Origin: JAPOPJ01 sp964538885
Lineage (GTDB): Archaea > Thermoproteota > Nitrososphaeria > Nitrososphaerales > Nitrosopumilaceae
Direction: 5' to 3'
Length of the DNA stretch: 13,480 bases
Assembly: GCA_964538885.1 (NCBI GenBank)
Contig: CAZIHR010000055.1
Location: 1-13,480 of the forward strand
Shown here: one piece after another, positions 1 through 6,823 of the stretch
Position numbering within the stretch: position 1 is the stretch's first letter
Layout of the letters: every line of letters begins with the position of its first letter
Translations under genes and position numbers: made by a program
Notes under the pieces: generated by a model
Database searches by the model: none
What the model saw: the letters and a program-made list of their open reading frames with translations, nothing else
What the model was told of the DNA's origin: nothing

Positions 1-756
1 CACAAAATAAAATACTATAGTAAAAAGCCCAACGACAATATAACGCGCTCCAAATACGAAAACGGCACCAAATACTTTGAGCGATACATCACGATATAAT
101 GTGTAGACAAGACTGTATCGTTGAATCTTGCTGTATTTCACATGAAGATGGGCGATTCCGTGCCTGATTTCCTTGAAAAAACACTAACTAATATACAAAA
201 TCTGGGAATTGAACCGGGGTTGGTACTTGTTGACAGGGAGTTCTTTTCTGTGGATTGCATCAGAACTCTGGATAAGCGCGGCGTGACATATATGATGCCG
301 TGTAGAAACACGCACAATGTTATAATTGCGTTGCGCGAGTTTGCGCGCCAATGCAAGAACTGACATATCCACAGTTGAGATGGAGGGTCAAACCGGTTCT
401 GCAGAATACTGGATGAAGATAGAAAAATAAAATAATGTAAGGATCCTACAAAACCTGAACAAAAATACATTGGGTTTGCTACAAACGATCCTAGTATAGA
501 TCTAAAAAGATACAAAAACAGATGGATGATAGAGACTGGATATCGCGAGATCGAGGCGATGAGGGCTAGAACCAGGACAAATTGCATCGCTGCTAGGATG
601 ATGTGTTTTTACTATTCCATGCTGATGTACAACGAATGGATGATATGTCGATTCTTGCTCTCGATCTGCTCGGATCAGACTATACTTACATTGACCACAT
701 TCAAATTTCAAATCAAGCAAGTTTCCATACGTGAGCCCAAACCGCCTCCGTTATGA
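1..756 (+). pseudogene. ISH3-like DDE transposase remnant (copy A), frameshifted, 5' end missing
   Basis: This is a decayed DDE transposase. Seen directly: the pieces GTKYFERY (about 69-90), LVDREFFSVDCIRTL (about 223-270, second catalytic Asp), VTYMMPCR and, after a frame change, RWMIETGYREIEAMR (about 520-560, catalytic Glu), then an RTRT...CFYY...MYNEW tail. This block order matches archaeal ISH3-type transposases of the IS4 superfamily. Lesions: an in-frame TAA at 97-99, one extra C at about 348-349 relative to copy B that leads to TGA at 361-363, and an indel region near 420-440. The C-terminal part from about 440 to the stop at 754-756 is still open. It cannot make an intact transposase. 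Family assignment is from motif recognition, not a search. Confidence 0.85.
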
Positions 757-766
757 CGTGGCTTAT

Positions 767-785
767 GGCACATTTGGGTTAACTG
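767..785 (+). repeat. Right terminal inverted repeat of IS copy A
   Basis: GGCACATTTGGGTTAACTG is identical to the right end of copy B at 4808-4826 and is the reverse complement of the left end of copy B at 3618-3636. It marks the border between the IS and the DNA starting at 786. Confidence 0.9.
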
Positions 786-786
786 G

Positions 787-965
787 TACTGGAGCATCAT
801 TTATGATAAACTGCTTCAGCGCGATTCACAGGTGGAAGATTATGGCTACAGGGAGTTTCCATATTAGATGTCAGAATGTACAGCGAGGAACCCCCCACTA
901 GCACACTCCAAGCAATGCTCCGCATTACTCTTAGACAACATGGTATGGATCTGTCACCTAAATAA
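787..965 (+). pseudogene. Frameshifted fragment of an unrecognised gene, directly after IS copy A
   Basis: Two adjoining plus-strand frames look protein-like. The first reads YWSIIYDKLLQRDSQVEDYG then YREFPY and stops with TAG at 865-867. A second frame continues from about 855 as SILDVRMYSEEPPTST, then LQAMLRITLRQHGMDLSPK, and stops with TAA at 963-965. Joining them with one single-base shift near 860 gives a smooth protein end of roughly 59 residues. There is no start codon of its own, because the 5' side runs into the IS terminus. I read it as the 3' remnant of a gene truncated by the IS. I do not recognise the family, and it could be chance open sequence. Confidence 0.4.
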
Positions 966-1045
966 GATTTTTAGATTTTGGTTCGTATAGCTACGCTTGT
1001 AAATTCATGTACAAGCGTAGCTATAACTAACAGGTTAAAAATCTT
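964..1045. terminator. 82-nt imperfect palindrome between converging frames; candidate bidirectional terminator
   Basis: The outer arms AAGATTTTTA (964-973) and TAAAAATCTT (1036-1045) are perfect complements. The inner arms TATAGCTACGCTTGTA (986-1001) and TACAAGCGTAGCTATA (1010-1025) are perfect over 16 bp with an 8-nt loop. The 12 and 10 nt between the arms do not pair well. The plus-strand fragment stops at 963-965 and the minus-strand fragment stops at 1051-1053, so the structure lies exactly where two converging frames end. Each strand reads a T5 tract in its outer arm first, which fits T-tract-driven archaeal termination. Alternatives are a small MITE-like element or a structured RNA. 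Confidence 0.5.
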
Positions 1046-1050
1046 CCAAA

Positions 1051-1194
1051 TTACAACTTGGCAAGAACATCTTCATTAACCATTTGTCCCAATTTCTTGT
1101 TCTCCACCCTCAACCAAGACAATGTGTAAAGATGTCTCTTCAGTTTATTGCATGGGCCGCACAGTAAAATTCTATTTATGTTTCCAAAATTCTG
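1051..1194 (-). pseudogene. Start-less HNH/zinc-finger-like protein tail downstream of the endonuclease
   Basis: This minus-strand frame is open for 47 codons after a TAA (1195-1197) and overlaps the last 19 nt of the endonuclease gene in another frame. It contains NRILLCGPCNKLKR near its start, followed by HLYTLSWLRVENKKLGQM, and ends in VLAKL. The ILLCGPCN pattern (hydrophobic stretch, then CxxC-N) resembles the second half of an HNH zinc-binding site. The first half, with its own CxxC and catalytic His, is absent. No ATG, GTG or TTG precedes the cysteines in frame. I infer a remnant of an HNH or methyltransferase-associated gene left beside the restriction locus. Expression as a separate protein looks unlikely. 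Confidence 0.4.
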
Positions 1195-1985
1195 TTAAGC
1201 TCTTTGGATTTAACAGAACCAACTTTACGATATATTTCTAATAGATCCTCAAACGCTCCATCCCCACCCAAAAAGTCCCAATATTGCTTTCCTATAATGG
1301 TCTGCCTCTTAATGTCTAGATATTTGACTGCAAAACTATGTTTGTATTCATTATCTTCGCCCCAAGGGTTGTAACCCATAGCAAAATACGTCTTAACCTG
1401 TGGTTGTACCATCTTGAGCAAGGCATGAATCCATAAGTGCTTTCTTGTTATGTTCAAACATTGTTCTTTGTTTGGTTTTGGTGTTTTTATCTCAAAAAAA
1501 TACTCTTCGTCATTATAACTTTTCAGATAAAGATCTGATATCACTGATCTAGATACCTTATTTCCGCTACCATCTTTTTCCAAATCAACTATTCTCCTCA
1601 CTACATCAAAATAATTACAAAACAGATGACCCCCATCTACTCGTTTTACCTCATCAACAATCTCGGCATCTACAGATTCCAATATACGCCCATCTGTTTT
1701 ATGTTGCAGTTTGACTTTAAGAAATCTAGTCTCTGCAATGATTGCAGAATGACGCTCATATGATTTTCCCAAAATTGTGGAAAATGAACGTTCAAAACTG
1801 GACATTCGGCCAAATGTCTTGGGTAGTAACGCTTTATGAAATGGCATGTTCTGTCCTACATGTTCTACAGGTTCCCCACCAAGATTGGTTTTTGTATATT
1901 CAGACTTTTTCTTTTCTAACAAATCATCTATCCATTTACACATATCCGCCTCTATTCTATCAGTGGTGTGTTGATTTAGAGTCAT
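1176..1985 (-). CDS. Type II restriction endonuclease, PD-(D/E)xK fold, TdeIII-like
   Basis: This 269-residue protein is the nuclease partner of the adjacent methyltransferase. A PD-(D/E)xK core is visible: Asp151 in SVISDLYL, then about 13 residues later Glu165-Ile-Lys167 in FFEIKTPKPNKEQ. The EIKTPKPNKEQ stretch and the overall length recall the TdeIII/MjaII group, which is known to cut GGNCC, but the specificity here is not shown by the sequence. The ATG (1983-1985) overlaps the methyltransferase stop as ATGA, so the methylase is translated first and the nuclease is probably coupled to it. That order protects the host. No controller (C) protein gene is seen. The frame is intact, so it may be active. 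A GGNCC enzyme would need an active partner methylase, because such sites occur in the window (for example near 4044, 8481 and 9988). Confidence 0.72.
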   Translation of the reverse strand: MTLNQHTTDRIEADMCKWIDDLLEKKKSEYTKTNLGGEPVEHVGQNMPFHKALLPKTFGRMSSFERSFSTILGKSYERHSAIIAETRFLKVKLQHKTDGRILESVDAEIVDEVKRVDGGHLFCNYFDVVRRIVDLEKDGSGNKVSRSVISDLYLKSYNDEEYFFEIKTPKPNKEQCLNITRKHLWIHALLKMVQPQVKTYFAMGYNPWGEDNEYKHSFAVKYLDIKRQTIIGKQYWDFLGGDGAFEDLLEIYRKVGSVKSKELNRILET

Positions 1986-3169
1986 AAACCACAGATCAAT
2001 ATGTCTTCATTAAAGCTGGATGCACGTCGGCCAGACCTACGATTAACTTCTCGTATGAACCTCTCCTTTATTATCAAACCACCATCAGCAACTATATCTT
2101 CATACAGATTTAGTTTATCGTTGACTATTATGATGAATTGGCTGTTTTTGTCAAATGATGATTCTTGTATGTTCTTAATTGTCCTGCTTATACCCCTCTT
2201 GTAGTTTACAATGGCTCGTTTGCTTGTACCGTCCTTCTTGCGCCCAATCTCTATATGACTATTATCTTTGAGTTTCAAAAGCTCATAGGCGTATTTGTGT
2301 TGATCGTGGTAATCAATTAATCCTATGTATGGTGGAGATGTGAAGACATGACTTATTTTTTTGTTAGTAAAATCAAATGTGCGCGAATCACCATGTAATG
2401 GTTTTGTATATACGTCATTGCGTATGTGTTGAAATTCTGACATTCTTTTAACTACATCCTTACAGTATCTTTTTAGAAATATTATACTGTTCTTTGTGGG
2501 ATGACATATACGATTATGTTTGAGGCAAAAATAATCCTCACCATATGGTTTTTTTGGAAAGTCTACCTCATAATGTGCTATCATTCTAGATGATCTAGCT
2601 GATCTGGTAAGGATTATTTTTAACACATCTTGATAATCAAAGTTGGGGATCAGGCTCTTAAATATCAGTAGGGGGTGCAGTGCTTCTGGATGATACCATG
2701 TTTTCAGATATTCAGAGTTGTTTTTTTTAATATTGATTTGTGTCTTTTTTGGCATATAATCATCCAGAGATGATTTGGGGATGGCGGCAAGTGTTTGTTT
2801 TAGTATTTCATTTGTGGTTTTTTCCAGTTTGTCTATGTTGTATTTTTTTGTCTTTACATTACATAATAACACATTAAATTTACTTATGTCAAATCCAATG
2901 GATGGGATTCCGTTGATGTTGGATTCTACTAGGGTTGTCCCAGAACCCATGAATGGATCACATATAAGCTTGGCATTTTTCATGTTATGTTTTAAAAAAT
3001 ATTCGACAAGCTGTGGTACAAATTTACCTAGATATGGATGTAGACTATGAACGTGTTTTGTTCTTATTTTCTGTGGTAGATCTTTCTCTGTCCAACACAG
3101 TTGCTTAATCAATTTTGGTTGGAGCATATATGAACTAGAGAATGTTTGTAAAAAAAAGCTTTGGAACAT
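1982..3169 (-). CDS. Site-specific DNA methyltransferase, alpha-type order, SPPY motif (probable N4-cytosine)
   Basis: This 395-residue SAM-dependent methylase is the protective half of the restriction pair. A motif X-like block HPYLGKFVPQ starts at residue 44. The SAM-binding motif I DPFMGSGTT is at 71-79, followed by GFDIS at 92-96. A long middle section of about 180 residues, the likely target-recognition region, precedes the catalytic motif IV TSPPYIGLIDY at 277-287. Order X-I-TRD-IV is the alpha arrangement. SPPY, rather than DPPY, is typical of N4-cytosine methylases, so m4C is likelier than m6A. An ATG at codon 15 (3125-3127) is a possible alternative start and leaves all motifs intact. 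The stop overlaps the endonuclease start by 4 nt. The frame has no lesions. Confidence 0.87.
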   Translation of the reverse strand: MFQSFFLQTFSSSYMLQPKLIKQLCWTEKDLPQKIRTKHVHSLHPYLGKFVPQLVEYFLKHNMKNAKLICDPFMGSGTTLVESNINGIPSIGFDISKFNVLLCNVKTKKYNIDKLEKTTNEILKQTLAAIPKSSLDDYMPKKTQINIKKNNSEYLKTWYHPEALHPLLIFKSLIPNFDYQDVLKIILTRSARSSRMIAHYEVDFPKKPYGEDYFCLKHNRICHPTKNSIIFLKRYCKDVVKRMSEFQHIRNDVYTKPLHGDSRTFDFTNKKISHVFTSPPYIGLIDYHDQHKYAYELLKLKDNSHIEIGRKKDGTSKRAIVNYKRGISRTIKNIQESSFDKNSQFIIIVNDKLNLYEDIVADGGLIIKERFIREVNRRSGRRASSFNEDILICGL

Positions 3170-3207
3170 GCTTTTTTACTGTAAATGAGCTGTTTGTTCG
3201 TTTTTCG

Positions 3208-3225
3208 TAATAATTATTATTAATT
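3208..3225 (-). promoter_or_regulatory. AT-rich TATA-like region upstream of the methyltransferase
   Basis: A run made only of A and T (TAATAATTATTATTAATT on the plus strand) lies 40-55 nt before the methyltransferase ATG and is the only strong TATA-like patch there. It would give a transcript with a short leader of roughly 10-20 nt. This is inference from composition and distance only. Confidence 0.35.
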
Positions 3226-3411
3226 GAGGAAATTTGGGTGTTTTGAAGAACATTTGATCCTGTAATGTTGCATGTCTGGCACTTGGATACACCAGATAAG
3301 CTCACAAGCTAAACCCCCCATGTTTTTGGGTATTTTGGGAAAATGATGAAGTGATCTAGAGCTGTTTTCTTTACGGAATTCGTTTATCTAACAACCTCTT
3401 CATTTCTGTTA

Positions 3412-3582
3412 TCATTTTGTTAATTTCCTTATTTTGTCTATCATTTCATCAAAATCGTCTTGCAGGTCTTTTATGATGCCTTCACTGTAGAAGTGATTCT
3501 CAATTAGCCGTATTTCATTAACGACCTCAAAAGATCCAAATAGTATGCCAACTAAGCATATTTTATGTCTGTATACGAAAGA
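3412..3582 (-). pseudogene. Fragment of an unrecognised gene beside the left end of IS copy B
   Basis: A minus-strand frame is open for 56 codons with no usable start. It reads VYRHKICLVGILFGSFEVV, then NEIRLIENHFYSEG and IIKDLQDDFDEMIDKIRKLTK, so a hydrophobic start is followed by a charged helix. Its TGA (3412-3414) overlaps an ATG in the next frame as ATGA. That frame adds ITEMKRLLDKRIP, as if one base shift cut a longer coiled-coil tail. The upstream side is closed by TGA-TAA and then IS copy B at 3618. I infer a gene 3' end left by the IS insertion. No family is recognised. In the rest of the gene-free stretch 3170-3617 I see only the TATA-like patch and AT-rich sequence. Confidence 0.35.
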
Positions 3583-3617
3583 TTATCAAAAAATCCTGCA
3601 CTGTTCCAGTCCCTCCT

Positions 3618-3636
3618 CAGTTAACCCAAATGTGCC
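3618..3636 (+). repeat. Left terminal inverted repeat of IS copy B
   Basis: CAGTTAACCCAAATGTGCC is the exact reverse complement of the element's right end at 4808-4826. Complementarity stops at the next base inward. Confidence 0.92.
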
Positions 3637-3727
3637 TCAGATTAGGATAACTCAGTAAAAATGCAACCAGATCAAAAAGTGAAATACTGAGAAGATTTGA
3701 ATTGTTGTAAAAACAAAACCAATCAAA

Positions 3728-4794
3728 TTGGTAAACAACCCGCAGTTATATCTAGTCTACATGATGGGCAAGTTTCTCCAATGTATTCACATGTCCGTCA
3801 GATATAATGCAATATTCGGTACAGGGCACCTGAATGACGGCATTATGGAGGCGGCAGTTCGCAACTCCAATGTAGGCGTGTGCGCGAATGCTGGAAAATT
3901 TACACGCGGCGATGTAATATCATCAGTTAGATAGTTTGCAATAAAGCTCAAAAGTGCGGATCTTGAAACCACACAATCTGCGTTCGAAGTACAAGTGTAT
4001 CGCCAGCTGGACACATTAAAGCAACATGGACGAATTTCAAAGAGGCCCACCATAGCAATTGACATGCACAAAATAAAATACTATGGAGAAAAGCCCAACG
4101 ACAATATAACGCGCTCCAAATACGAAAACGGCACCAAATACTTTGAGCGATACGTCACGATATAATGTGTAGACAAGACTGTATCGTTGAATCTTGCTGA
4201 ATTTCATATGAAGATGGGCGATTCCGTGCCTGATTTCCTTGAAAAAACACTAACTAATATACAAAATCTGGGAATTGAACAGAATCTAATACTTGTTGAC
4301 AGGGAGATCTTTTCTGTGGATTGCATCAGAACTCTGGATAAGCGCGGCGTGACATATATGATGCCGTGTAGAAACACGCACAATGTCATTGCCGCGTTGC
4401 GCGAGTTTGCGCGCAATGCAAGAACTGACATATCCACAGTTGAGATGGAGGGCCAATTGAATTCCGCAGAATACTGGATGAAGATAAAATAATGTAAGGA
4501 TCCTACAAAACCTGAACAAAAATACATCGGATTTGCTACAAACGATCCTAGAATAGATCTAAAAAGATACAAAATAGATGGATGATAAACAAGATATCGC
4601 GAGATCGAGGCGATGAAGGCTCAACTAGGACAAATTGCATCGCATCTAGGATGCTGTGCTTTTACTATTTTATTGATGTACAACAAATAGATGACATGTC
4701 GATTCTTGCTCTATCTGGAGCTGACCATATTGACATTGACCACGTTCAAATTTCAAATCAAGTTATAATATGCGAGTCCAAATTATCTCCGTAA
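3728..4794 (+). pseudogene. ISH3-like DDE transposase pseudogene (copy B)
   Basis: A single frame runs from about 3728 to 4492 with two internal stops, TAG at 3932-3934 and TAA at 4163-4165. Between them it reads TIAIDMHKIKYYG (first catalytic Asp, about 4049-4087) and GTKYFERY. After the TAA come LVDREIFSVDCIRTL (second Asp, about 4289-4335) and VTYMMPCR. It stops at 4490-4492. The C-terminal part is shifted and damaged: where copy A has RWMIETGYREIE, here only RWMINKISRD-like pieces remain and the catalytic Glu is lost. A weak coding-like stretch also lies at about 3659-3727, so the original start may be further left. The blocks match ISH3-type transposases. It cannot be functional. Confidence 0.85.
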
Positions 4795-4807
4795 TGACGT
4801 GGCTTGT

Positions 4808-4826
4808 GGCACATTTGGGTTAACTG
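4808..4826 (+). repeat. Right terminal inverted repeat of IS copy B
   Basis: GGCACATTTGGGTTAACTG is the perfect inverse of 3618-3636 and identical to 767-785 of copy A. It sets the junction with the uvrB promoter region. Confidence 0.92.
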
Positions 4827-4840
4827 AAAAACACTATTGC

Positions 4841-4847
4841 TTTAAAT
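4841..4847 (+). promoter_or_regulatory. Archaeal TATA-like box of the uvrBAC operon
   Basis: TTTAAAT is the only TATA-like element between the IS end (4826) and the uvrB start. With the usual spacing of about 26 nt, transcription would begin near 4870, at or next to the in-frame TTG at 4871-4873, so the mRNA would be leaderless or nearly so. The transcription factor B element would lie within the 14 bp left after the IS. Confidence 0.5.
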
Positions 4848-4861
4848 TCGGTCTATGATTA

Positions 4862-6823
4862 TTGTGTGCATTGCACACCAAATTTGAGCTCTGTTCAGAG
4901 TTTGCGCCAACAGGCGACCAGTCACAAGCTATAGATGTTTTGGTAAACGGTGCAAATGAAGGACGTATACAGACACTTTTAGGAGTCACCGGAAGCGGTA
5001 AGACGTTTACTGTAGCAAATGTGATTGCCAAGACGGGGAAAAATACGCTAATAATATCACACAACAAGACATTGGCAGCACAACTCTATTCGGAGATGAA
5101 GCAATTTTTCCCCAAAAACAACGTCGGCTATTTCGTATCATACTATGACTATTACCAGCCAGAGAGTTATCTGCCACAAACTGATACATATATTGAAAAA
5201 GATACTCAGATCAACGAGGAGATTGAAAAGCTCCGACTAGAGGCCACCGCAATGCTTCTGTCAGGTGAACCCACCATAATAATAGCTACAGTGTCGTGCA
5301 TCTACTCTCTAGGCAATCCACAGGACTGGAAAGATCTCTCAACAACCATAAATGTTGGTGACCACATAGGTAGAAACAACCTGATAAAGAGGCTTGTGGA
5401 TGCAAGATATGAGCGGAACGACACTGAGATTGCCCCGGGAAACTTTAGGGTGAAAGGAGACACCGTAGACATCATACCTGCATACTCGGAGGATGTGATA
5501 AGAGTGTCAATGTTTGGGGATGAGGTTGAAAAAATTACTTTGCTTGATCATATATCAATGAAGGTAAAGCAGGATACATTCAGCATGAGAATTTTTCCCG
5601 CAAAACACTATTTAATTGCCAAAGATGTGCGGAAAAAGGCGATGAATTCCATAAGGGCAGAGCTAGCAGAACGACTCCCACAGCTAAATGAGTTGGAGAG
5701 GCAGCGACTAGAGAGAAGAACACATTATGATCTTGAGATGATCGAGGAGGTCGGGTATTGTTCTGGTATTGAGAATTATTCGAGGCATTTTGATGGAAGA
5801 CGACCAGGCCAAAAGGCATTCTGTCTAATGGACTTTTTTGATGAGGATCATCTACTGGTAATTGACGAGTCACATGTAACGCTACCGCAGCTTCACGGTA
5901 TGTACAAGGGCGACCATTCTAGGAAAAAGGAGCTTGTCACCTACGGATTCAGGCTTCCTAGTGCATACGACAACAGGCCGCTCAAATTCGAAGAGTTTGA
6001 GAAATATATCAAAAATGCGCTATTTGTATCTGCTACACCATCAGAGTATGAAAAGAATACATCCCATCATATTGCAGAACAGTTGGTGCGCCCCACCGGA
6101 CTATTAGAACCACATGTGGAGACAAGAACAACAAAAAACCAGATGGATGACCTAGTACAAGAGATTACAGCAAGGGCTACAAAAAATGAACGAGTATTGG
6201 TAACAACCCTCACCAAACGCATGGCAGAAGACCTTACAGAATACCTCTCAAAGAAACAGATCCGAGCAAGATATCTACATTCTGAGATTAAAGGTATAGA
6301 ACGTACAGAGTTGATAAGGCGACTACGTCTAGGAGAATTTGATGTGCTTGTGGGAATCAACTTGTTGCGAGAGGGACTCGATATACCAGAGGTGTCCCTT
6401 GTAGCAATACTTGATGCCGACAAGGAAGGATTCTTGCGCAATTTTACGAGTCTGGTTCAAACTTTTGGCAGAGCTGCTCGAAACTCCAATGGGACAGTGA
6501 TAATGTATGCAGATACTGTGACAGGATCGATGAAGAGTGCGATGAATGAGACTGTGAGGCGAAGAAAGAAACAACAATCATACAATGTAAAGCATAACAT
6601 CATACCACAAAGTATTGTAAAGACAGTGCCGGATCAAATCACAACAGTTGATGACTCAAAATCAATGTCTCCCCACGATCTTGCAGCAGAGATAATAGAA
6701 CTAGAAGCTCAGATGAAAATATACTCTGAAGACCTGGACTTTGAACATGCAATAGAGTGCCGCGACAGAATAAAAAGACTGGAGATGGAGATCAAGGCAA
6801 GGCATGCCAGAAAACAAGCTTAA
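4862..6823 (+). CDS. uvrB: UvrABC system protein B (excision repair DNA damage-verifying helicase)
   Basis: UvrB receives damaged DNA from UvrA, opens the strands with its beta-hairpin and forms the pre-incision complex that UvrC cuts. The protein is full length (653 residues) and collinear with the family. It has FELCSEFAPTGDQ at the start, Walker A GVTGSGKT at 41-48, the beta-hairpin region YYDYYQPESYLPQTDTY, the DEAD-like box DESH at 335-338, motif VI QTFGRAARN from residue 533, and a C-terminal UVR motif (about 617-650) that binds UvrC. There is no ATG in frame. The start is TTG at 4862 or TTG at 4871, and the latter fits the TATA spacing better and removes three residues. An in-frame TGA at 4854-4856 excludes anything longer. 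It overlaps uvrA by 20 nt and heads the operon. Confidence 0.97.
   Translation: MCALHTKFELCSEFAPTGDQSQAIDVLVNGANEGRIQTLLGVTGSGKTFTVANVIAKTGKNTLIISHNKTLAAQLYSEMKQFFPKNNVGYFVSYYDYYQPESYLPQTDTYIEKDTQINEEIEKLRLEATAMLLSGEPTIIIATVSCIYSLGNPQDWKDLSTTINVGDHIGRNNLIKRLVDARYERNDTEIAPGNFRVKGDTVDIIPAYSEDVIRVSMFGDEVEKITLLDHISMKVKQDTFSMRIFPAKHYLIAKDVRKKAMNSIRAELAERLPQLNELERQRLERRTHYDLEMIEEVGYCSGIENYSRHFDGRRPGQKAFCLMDFFDEDHLLVIDESHVTLPQLHGMYKGDHSRKKELVTYGFRLPSAYDNRPLKFEEFEKYIKNALFVSATPSEYEKNTSHHIAEQLVRPTGLLEPHVETRTTKNQMDDLVQEITARATKNERVLVTTLTKRMAEDLTEYLSKKQIRARYLHSEIKGIERTELIRRLRLGEFDVLVGINLLREGLDIPEVSLVAILDADKEGFLRNFTSLVQTFGRAARNSNGTVIMYADTVTGSMKSAMNETVRRRKKQQSYNVKHNIIPQSIVKTVPDQITTVDDSKSMSPHDLAAEIIELEAQMKIYSEDLDFEHAIECRDRIKRLEMEIKARHARKQA
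4864..4878 (+). promoter_or_regulatory. Dyad GTGTGCA-T-TGCACAC over the uvrB start region
   Basis: Two perfect 7-bp arms are separated by a single T (4871). The dyad covers the predicted transcription start (about 4870) and both candidate start codons of uvrB. That is where an archaeal repressor dimer would block initiation. It lies within or at the edge of the coding frame, so chance cannot be excluded. No known regulator site is recognised. Confidence 0.3.

Larger units (their letters stand above)
1..785 (+). mobile_element. ISH3-like insertion sequence, copy A, left part outside window
   Basis: This is the right-hand part of an insertion sequence. It aligns base for base with copy B at an offset of 4066 for its first few hundred bases, with only scattered differences, so about nine in ten bases agree by eye. 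Its right end is the 19-nt sequence GGCACATTTGGGTTAACTG at 767-785, identical to the right end of copy B. The left end lies upstream of base 1. It carries a broken transposase gene. It has the same orientation as copy B, and the restriction-modification genes lie between the two. Confidence 0.88.
3618..4826 (+). mobile_element. ISH3-like insertion sequence, copy B, full length (1209 bp), decayed
   Basis: The element is bounded by perfect 19-bp terminal inverted repeats at 3618-3636 and 4808-4826. It encodes one transposase on the plus strand, now broken. The flanks (CCCTCCT before, AAAAACA after) show no direct target duplication. The duplication may have been lost, or the ends come from recombination between copies. 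Its right end lies 14 bp before the TATA-like box of uvrB. The length fits a single-transposase IS of this family. Confidence 0.9.

Noticed and set aside
138..587. Minus-strand frame of 149 codons antisense to IS copy A (and its like at 4204-4572)
   Set aside because: It is a shadow of the transposase frame, present in both copies because they are the same element, with no start signal or domain.
1742..1987. Plus-strand frame of 81 codons over the endonuclease start
   Set aside because: It is antisense to the endonuclease N-terminus, with low-quality composition and no support.
3932..4165. In-frame stops in the transposase as evidence for a changed genetic code
   Set aside because: All intact genes here use TAA, TAG or TGA as ordinary stops, and both IS copies carry further frameshifts, so decay explains them.
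3613..4833. Target-site duplication around IS copy B
   Set aside because: The bases next to the two inverted repeats (CCTCCT and AAAAAC) do not match at any length from 3 to 8.
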